A DNA stretch of 9,117 bases from JAHJDO01 sp030671985 [NCBI: bacterium] (lineage in GTDB: Bacteria; JAHJDO01), in the NCBI GenBank assembly GCA_030671985.1, contig DAOVHI010000051.1:1-9117 (forward strand), read 5' to 3'. Below, in pieces: positions 4,601-9,117 of this stretch. The notes below the pieces were generated by a model that was not told the DNA's origin, searched no databases, and saw only the letters and a program-made list of their open reading frames with translations. Position 1 is the stretch's first letter. Each line of letters opens with the position of its first letter. The position numbers and the translations under genes were made by a program.

Positions 4601-5791
4601 TTATTTCTCCGTTAATGCAGCAATACCCGGCAATTCAACACCGGCGAGATATTCAAGAGACGCCCCGCCGCCAGTAGATATATGGCTGATCTTATCGGCA
4701 ACACCTGCCTTATTTACCGCTGCTATGGAATCTCCTCCTCCAACGACAGTATACGCATCTTCGTTGTTGGCAAGGGCTTTGGCAATGGCGATGGTTCCAT
4801 TTGCAAATCTATCCATCTCAAATATGCCAACAGGACCATTCCAAAAGACGGTTTTGGAAAGACCAATCTCTGTTTCATATTCTTCTATTGCCTGAGGTCC
4901 TATATCAACCCCTATCCAGCCCGCAGGAACCGCTCCTCTTTCAGTTGTTATTGTTTGCGCGTCCTCAGAGATTTTCTGAACTACTACATGATCCAGAGGA
5001 GTGTGTAATTCCACGCGTGCTTTACGCATTTTCGTTATTATTTCTTTCGCGACTTCAACACTGACCTCGTCTACGAGAGAGTCGCCGATTATCCAGTTTT
5101 TTGCCTTGCAAAAAGTATATGCCACTCCGCCTCCGAGCAGCATGGTATCTATTTTGTCGATAAGCTTTTCCATAACAGGTATTTTATCAGCAAGTTTGGC
5201 CCCGCCCATAATGAGCGTAAAAGGCTTTTCAGGATTTTCTGTTAACTTATTTAAAGCTTTTATCTCTTTTTCCATTAAGAAGCCGCATGCTGCTTTGTCA
5301 ACGAACATTGCTATTCCAACTGTTGAGGCATGAGCGCGATGAGCAGTTCCAAAAGCATCGTTAACATAAATATCTGCCAGATTTGCCATGGACTGAGAGA
5401 ACCTTGCGTCGTTCTCTTTATCTTCTTTATGAAAACGCGTATTTTCGAGAAGCAGCGCGTCGCCGCTTTTTAACTTATCTACTTCTTTTTCAACTTCAGA
5501 CCCAACACAGTCATTCAGCTTGGTAACTTTTACGCCTAATAATTCCCCAAGCCTTATACCTACTGGAGTTAATCTCATCTTCTCATTTACTTTTCCTTTC
5601 GGTCGTCCAAGATGAGAAACAAGTATTAACTTAGCTTTATTTTCGATTAAATACTTAATACTCGGTAAAGCCGCTCTGATGCGCGTATCATCCGTTATAT
5701 TACAGTTATCATCCAGAGGCACATTGAAGTCAACTCTCACTAAAACTTTCTTATCTTTGACTTCTATATCTCTTAAAGACAATTTATTCAT
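4601..5791 (-). CDS. pgk: Phosphoglycerate kinase
   Basis: 396 residues, full length. It transfers the phosphate of 1,3-bisphosphoglycerate to ADP, giving ATP and 3-phosphoglycerate. Landmarks in order: RVDFNVP (19-25), SHLGRP (59-64), LLENTRF (114-120), NDAFGTAHRAHAS (144-156), MGGAKLADKI (195-204, slightly variant from the usual LGGAKVSDKI), FWNGPVGIFE (316-325), VVGGGDS (349-355) and STGGGA (372-377). The Arg and His residues for 3-phosphoglycerate and the nucleotide loop are present. The start ATG at 5789-5791 lies six bases after the gap stop and has no recognisable Shine-Dalgarno sequence (the upstream run is AACAATAAAAAAAT), so translation may depend on coupling to gap. Confidence 0.98.
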   Translation of the reverse strand: MNKLSLRDIEVKDKKVLVRVDFNVPLDDNCNITDDTRIRAALPSIKYLIENKAKLILVSHLGRPKGKVNEKMRLTPVGIRLGELLGVKVTKLNDCVGSEVEKEVDKLKSGDALLLENTRFHKEDKENDARFSQSMANLADIYVNDAFGTAHRAHASTVGIAMFVDKAACGFLMEKEIKALNKLTENPEKPFTLIMGGAKLADKIPVMEKLIDKIDTMLLGGGVAYTFCKAKNWIIGDSLVDEVSVEVAKEIITKMRKARVELHTPLDHVVVQKISEDAQTITTERGAVPAGWIGVDIGPQAIEEYETEIGLSKTVFWNGPVGIFEMDRFANGTIAIAKALANNEDAYTVVGGGDSIAAVNKAGVADKISHISTGGGASLEYLAGVELPGIAALTEK

Positions 5792-5797
5792 ATTTTT

Positions 5798-6841
<1,044 letters not shown>

Positions 6842-6856
6842 TTACTAATTTAGGCG

Positions 6857-6885
6857 ATTATACAAAATTAAATATCAAACTTCAA
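6857..6885 (-). promoter_or_regulatory. Promoter of the gap-pgk-secG operon
   Basis: On the minus strand, TTGAAG (6880-6885) and a perfect TATAAT (6857-6862) are separated by exactly 17 bases. This is the best sigma70-type promoter in the window and fits a highly expressed glycolytic operon. Transcription should start near 6850, giving a leader of about 48 bases before the gap start. Confidence 0.8.
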
Positions 6886-6932
6886 CAGGTTTCACATGTT
6901 TTATTTTGATTTTATTCTTTCACTCATCACTG

Positions 6933-6961
6933 GTCATTGCGAACGAAGTGAAGCAATCTCG
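6933..6961. repeat. Dispersed-type palindromic repeat (GTCATTGCGA...GAAGCAATCTC)
   Basis: An imperfect palindrome with ATTGC (6936-6940) paired to GCAAT (6953-6957), reading GTCATTGCGAACGAAGTG then AAGCAATCTCG. From memory, close variants of this sequence occur in intergenic regions of many unrelated bacterial genomes. It lies between the gap promoter and the stop codon of the next gene. A second inverted repeat overlaps it: AGCAATCT (6952-6959) pairs with AGATTGCT (6970-6977) across the stop codon of that gene, and might act as a transcription end although no T-run follows. Confidence 0.6.
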
Positions 6962-6965
6962 TTTT

Positions 6966-7322
6966 CTAAAGATTGCTAATTCTTCTAATGAGTTTTCTGA
7001 TTATTATGAATGAATATAACCCAAAAAACCCGAAAGCAAAGCCTACTGTCGCTAGGAGAAAAAACTCAGCTCTCTGAACTCTAGTTACCCAGCAAGAATG
7101 AAGAAGGAGCGTTTTCATGCCCTGTTCGGCTGAAGTAGTTGGCACAAACTTACTCATTTTCTCCTGTGTCTTTGATGCGCTCTTCCAAATACGTGCCATC
7201 TTCATGCCGTTAACACATAAGCCGGTAAGCATCAAAAACGTCAGAAGAGCTGCAACCAAATTAATAATAGCCCATCTTCTTGGTATCCTCATTGACTTGT
7301 CAATTCTCATATTTGGTTTCAT
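6966..7322 (-). CDS. Small two-helix membrane protein, unknown function
   Basis: 118 residues, not recognised. Hydrophobic helices are at about 18-40 (AIINLVAALLTFLMLTGLCV) and 86-108 (EFFLLATVGFAFGFFGLYSF). A polar segment of some 45 residues (MKMARIWKSASKTQEKMSKF onward) lies between them. Basic residues cluster at both ends, so both termini are probably cytoplasmic and the central segment external. ATG at 7320-7322 has GAGG eleven bases upstream; the Met at residue 5 is an alternative start. It follows the 239-residue membrane protein gene after 21 bases, so the two are likely co-transcribed and may work together. Confidence 0.65.
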   Translation of the reverse strand: MKPNMRIDKSMRIPRRWAIINLVAALLTFLMLTGLCVNGMKMARIWKSASKTQEKMSKFVPTTSAEQGMKTLLLHSCWVTRVQRAEFFLLATVGFAFGFFGLYSFIIIRKLIRRISNL

Positions 7323-7343
7323 TTTGTTGGTTTCCTCTTTTTT

Positions 7344-8063
7344 TTACTTTATCAACAATAAAGATTTAACTGCTTGTTTGTCAAAGAAAAATAAGAAGAA
7401 AAGAAAAATATATATAACAGTCAGAGTAGAGCTAATAATTAGAAGTATTTTTCCCTGTTTTCTATTCCCCCAAATTTCTGATACGCCATGTATTCCTATA
7501 ATTACCCCAACAATCGGCATGATAAGCGTTGAAATTATCGCAATGGTCATAAAAGAACTACTCCATCTTTTAGATGACAATGACTTAATATTGGAACTAT
7601 GGGCGACTGGTTCTTTTTCCCTCTTATCTATTGTTCTATCCTCAATTTGTTCTTTCGCCCCCTTCCTAATAAATCTGCAAGAAAATTCCCAAATAAGAAT
7701 AGCTATTGGTATAGCAAAAATTATCAGACTGGTATGTACTAACACTGCTGAAGACATTGAGTTAGCTAACCATGCCATAACATAACCTAAAAAGAAAATA
7801 TGCCAAACAATGTGATAATACTCTACGTCTGGATTCTTTTTGACAACGTAAGCAAACTTTCTTTTAATGATGTAATGAATTAATAGATTGGATATGGCTA
7901 ATATTAAGAAGAAAATCAAGACTGATGTATTGTCATAAAGTATAGAGTGAAATGGATTTTTACCTAACGCTCCCAAACCAAAACAGACAATTGCATATAT
8001 TAACATGGAAATGAATAACACAGATTTAACATTAACTGATTTACAACTAGAATCTTTACTCAT
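7344..8063 (-). CDS. Six-helix membrane protein, unknown function
   Basis: 239 residues. Six hydrophobic segments are visible, at about 12-34, 46-68, 82-104, 106-128, 171-193 and 203-227. A charged linker at 130-168 (RKGAKEQIEDRTIDKREKE) divides it into a four-helix N-terminal part and a two-helix C-terminal part. The C-terminal pair, with GVIIGIHGVSEIWGNRKQGK (186-205) between the helices, resembles the helix-G-helix pattern of DUF4190-type small membrane domains; this is a weak resemblance, not an identification. ATG at 8061-8063 is preceded by a modest AAGAGAA. It starts 16 bases after the 26-codon ORF and 21 bases before the next membrane protein gene. Confidence 0.7.
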   Translation of the reverse strand: MSKDSSCKSVNVKSVLFISMLIYAIVCFGLGALGKNPFHSILYDNTSVLIFFLILAISNLLIHYIIKRKFAYVVKKNPDVEYYHIVWHIFFLGYVMAWLANSMSSAVLVHTSLIIFAIPIAILIWEFSCRFIRKGAKEQIEDRTIDKREKEPVAHSSNIKSLSSKRWSSSFMTIAIISTLIMPIVGVIIGIHGVSEIWGNRKQGKILLIISSTLTVIYIFLFFLFFFDKQAVKSLLLIK

Positions 8064-8079
8064 AATTCTCTTTTTTGTG

Positions 8080-8160
8080 TTAGGAACCCTTGTGTTCTTC
8101 CTTCTTAATCAGCTTTCCTAATCTCTGAAACGAGTTCCGAATCATTGAGTACAGTATCAT
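8080..8160 (-). CDS. Possible 26-residue small protein or leader peptide
   Basis: The peptide is MILYSMIRNSFQRLGKLIKK plus EEHKGS: a hydrophobic start and then a basic, amphipathic-looking helix. Its ATG (8158-8160) is preceded by AAAGGAGAG, the strongest ribosome binding site in this part of the window. It ends 16 bases before the six-helix membrane protein, so it could be a translated leader or a coupled small membrane peptide. The same frame is open further upstream to 8301, but that extension runs through the palindrome and the end of the next gene and is not credible. With so few codons, a chance ORF cannot be excluded. Confidence 0.4.
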   Translation of the reverse strand: MILYSMIRNSFQRLGKLIKKEEHKGS

Positions 8161-8183
8161 ATCTCTCCTTTCGTTTTTGTATC

Positions 8184-8203
8184 GGACAGGTCTCGACCTG
8201 TCC
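8184..8203. repeat. Palindromic intergenic repeat (GGACAGGTC/GACCTGTCC)
   Basis: GGACAGGTC (8184-8192) and GACCTGTCC (8195-8203) form a perfect nine-base-pair stem with a two-base loop, starting directly beside the stop codon of the upstream gene. Similar GGGACAGGTC palindromes are, from memory, common as dispersed repeats in environmental genomes. No T-run follows on the minus strand, so it is not a standard terminator, though it could stabilise or shorten transcripts. Confidence 0.6.
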
Positions 8204-9117
8204 CTACTTCTCACACTTCCAGACAATATCGTAGTCTTTTTTTGCTTTTCTATCGACGTCAGTTTTTGCTTTGCCGTAGAATCTTGGAATTCCTTCATCA
8301 TCTTTCATATTAGGTCCAAAGCTATAAAGCATAAATCCCTCTTTTGTTCTTTGATAAACAAGATTCTTTCCCGTAAAAGGATCGTTGTGTGTTTCTTTTA
8401 GAATGTAAGGCGCAAGATTACTTAATGTTTCAGTGTAATTACTATGTTCCTGCTTGTAAATTTTGAGAGCCAGACCTACCGCACAAACACGCACCTTTGC
8501 TTTATAACTTGTTATTGTTTCATATAATCTATCTAAATAAGTAACCGCCATTTTAGTAAAAATGCAGTATTTAGGAATCCCTTTTCCTAAATATTTTTCT
8601 ATGTCTTTAAAATTCTTGAATTTATTTATGTTTTCATGGTAAGGCGCGCTGCATAATTTCTCTAATTTTACATACATTTCAAGATTCGCTCTCATATCTC
8701 TTTTAAAAAAAGGTTTCCAAAGGCAAAAAATAAATTTATTAAAACCAGATACATTAACCTTTTTCCCCTGTATTATACACCCTGTTTTTCCTTCATAGTA
8801 TTCCTGAAATTCTCTAAGACCGAAACATCTGTCTCCTTGTATAAACCTTGTCAAGAATACTGGCTCAATATGACTTTCCAATTCAGAAATTAGTCTAGCG
8901 TAGTTCTCTGAACTCACTTTTCCGACACAAGGCATTTTCTGGAGCGAGACCATAATAAGACCATCACAAGTTATCAAGACAAGCTGTGAGGTTATTAAAG
9001 GACTATCGCCTAAGTGTTTGAATGTTTTTAAACCTATTAAATATGTCTCAAGAGCTTTATCCTGATTTCCTGATTGAGCTTCAATTAATGCCTTTGCAGA
9101 CAACAATCTTGCCGAGG
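8204..9117 (-). CDS. Large helical protein with pseudopilin-like C-terminus, N-terminal part outside window
   Basis: The frame is open to the right edge, so the 304 visible residues lack the true N-terminus; the TTG at 9104-9106 is not a convincing start. The visible part begins with a TPR-like helical pair (AKALIEAQSGNQDKALETYL), followed by a mainly helical region with several Cys. The last 90 residues contain LALKIYKQEHSNYTETLSNL, then DPFTGKNLVYQ, then LYSFGPNMKDDEG and finally DIVW. This order (helix with a Tyr-Pro-like segment, DPF/W-G-x-L-Y, YSxGPNxKDD) resembles the C-terminal domain of GspG-type pseudopilins and of large uncharacterised planctomycete and Omnitrophota proteins. The function is unknown; an envelope-associated role is a guess. 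It ends at a palindrome, and the genes for the 26-residue peptide and the two membrane proteins follow on the same strand. Confidence 0.75.
   Translation of the reverse strand, partial: SARLLSAKALIEAQSGNQDKALETYLIGLKTFKHLGDSPLITSQLVLITCDGLIMVSLQKMPCVGKVSSENYARLISELESHIEPVFLTRFIQGDRCFGLREFQEYYEGKTGCIIQGKKVNVSGFNKFIFCLWKPFFKRDMRANLEMYVKLEKLCSAPYHENINKFKNFKDIEKYLGKGIPKYCIFTKMAVTYLDRLYETITSYKAKVRVCAVGLALKIYKQEHSNYTETLSNLAPYILKETHNDPFTGKNLVYQRTKEGFMLYSFGPNMKDDEGIPRFYGKAKTDVDRKAKKDYDIVWKCEK

Noticed and set aside
7117-7785. Plus-strand ORF of 222 codons
   Set aside because: It is antisense to two membrane-protein genes; its hydrophobic character mirrors theirs and it lacks a ribosome binding site.
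8161-8301. N-terminal extension of the 26-residue ORF to 73 residues
   Set aside because: The extension runs through the end of the large gene in another frame and through the palindrome, whereas the strong ribosome binding site points to the ATG at 8158-8160.

Overview
The window comes from an AT-rich bacterial chromosome, probably an uncultured anaerobe. A group such as Omnitrophota or another deep PVC-type lineage would fit the gene content and the gap-pgk-secG cluster, but no marker here fixes the taxon. Coding is dense and almost all on the minus strand. No rRNA, tRNA, CRISPR array, insertion sequence or integrase gene was seen.

Left part (1-2570) is accessory in character. It starts with the first 57 codons of a DUF39 homocysteine-biosynthesis protein (minus). 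Then come a short decayed copy of the thiE locus (205-320), a RelE/ParE-type toxin with a ribbon-helix-helix antitoxin (minus, with its own promoter and paired operator repeats), and a 67-base site at 890-956 that folds like an integron attC recombination site. These are followed by a small membrane protein (minus), thiE for thiamine phosphate synthase (plus), and a second, hairpin-less attC-like tail overlapping the thiE stop codon. The part closes with a small secreted basic protein (minus) whose last codons lie in a perfect 24-base palindrome. I read 205-2106 as a possible degenerate integron-type cassette array. This is the most interesting hypothesis in the window.

Middle part (2665-6885) is a housekeeping operon on the minus strand. 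One strong sigma70-like promoter (6857-6885) precedes gap, pgk, secG and a periplasmic oligopeptide-binding protein of SBP family 5. The genes are 4-18 bases apart. GapA and Pgk carry out consecutive glycolytic steps. SecG belongs to the Sec translocon, which could export the binding protein. tpiA, often found between pgk and secG, is absent.

Right part (6930-9117) is a minus-strand run of poorly characterised genes. It begins at the right edge with a large protein that continues outside the window and has a pseudopilin-like C-terminus. Next come a GGACAGGTC palindrome, a 26-codon small ORF with a strong ribosome binding site, a six-helix membrane protein and a two-helix membrane protein. The run ends in a dispersed-type palindromic repeat. 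No stretch longer than 300 bases lacks a gene.
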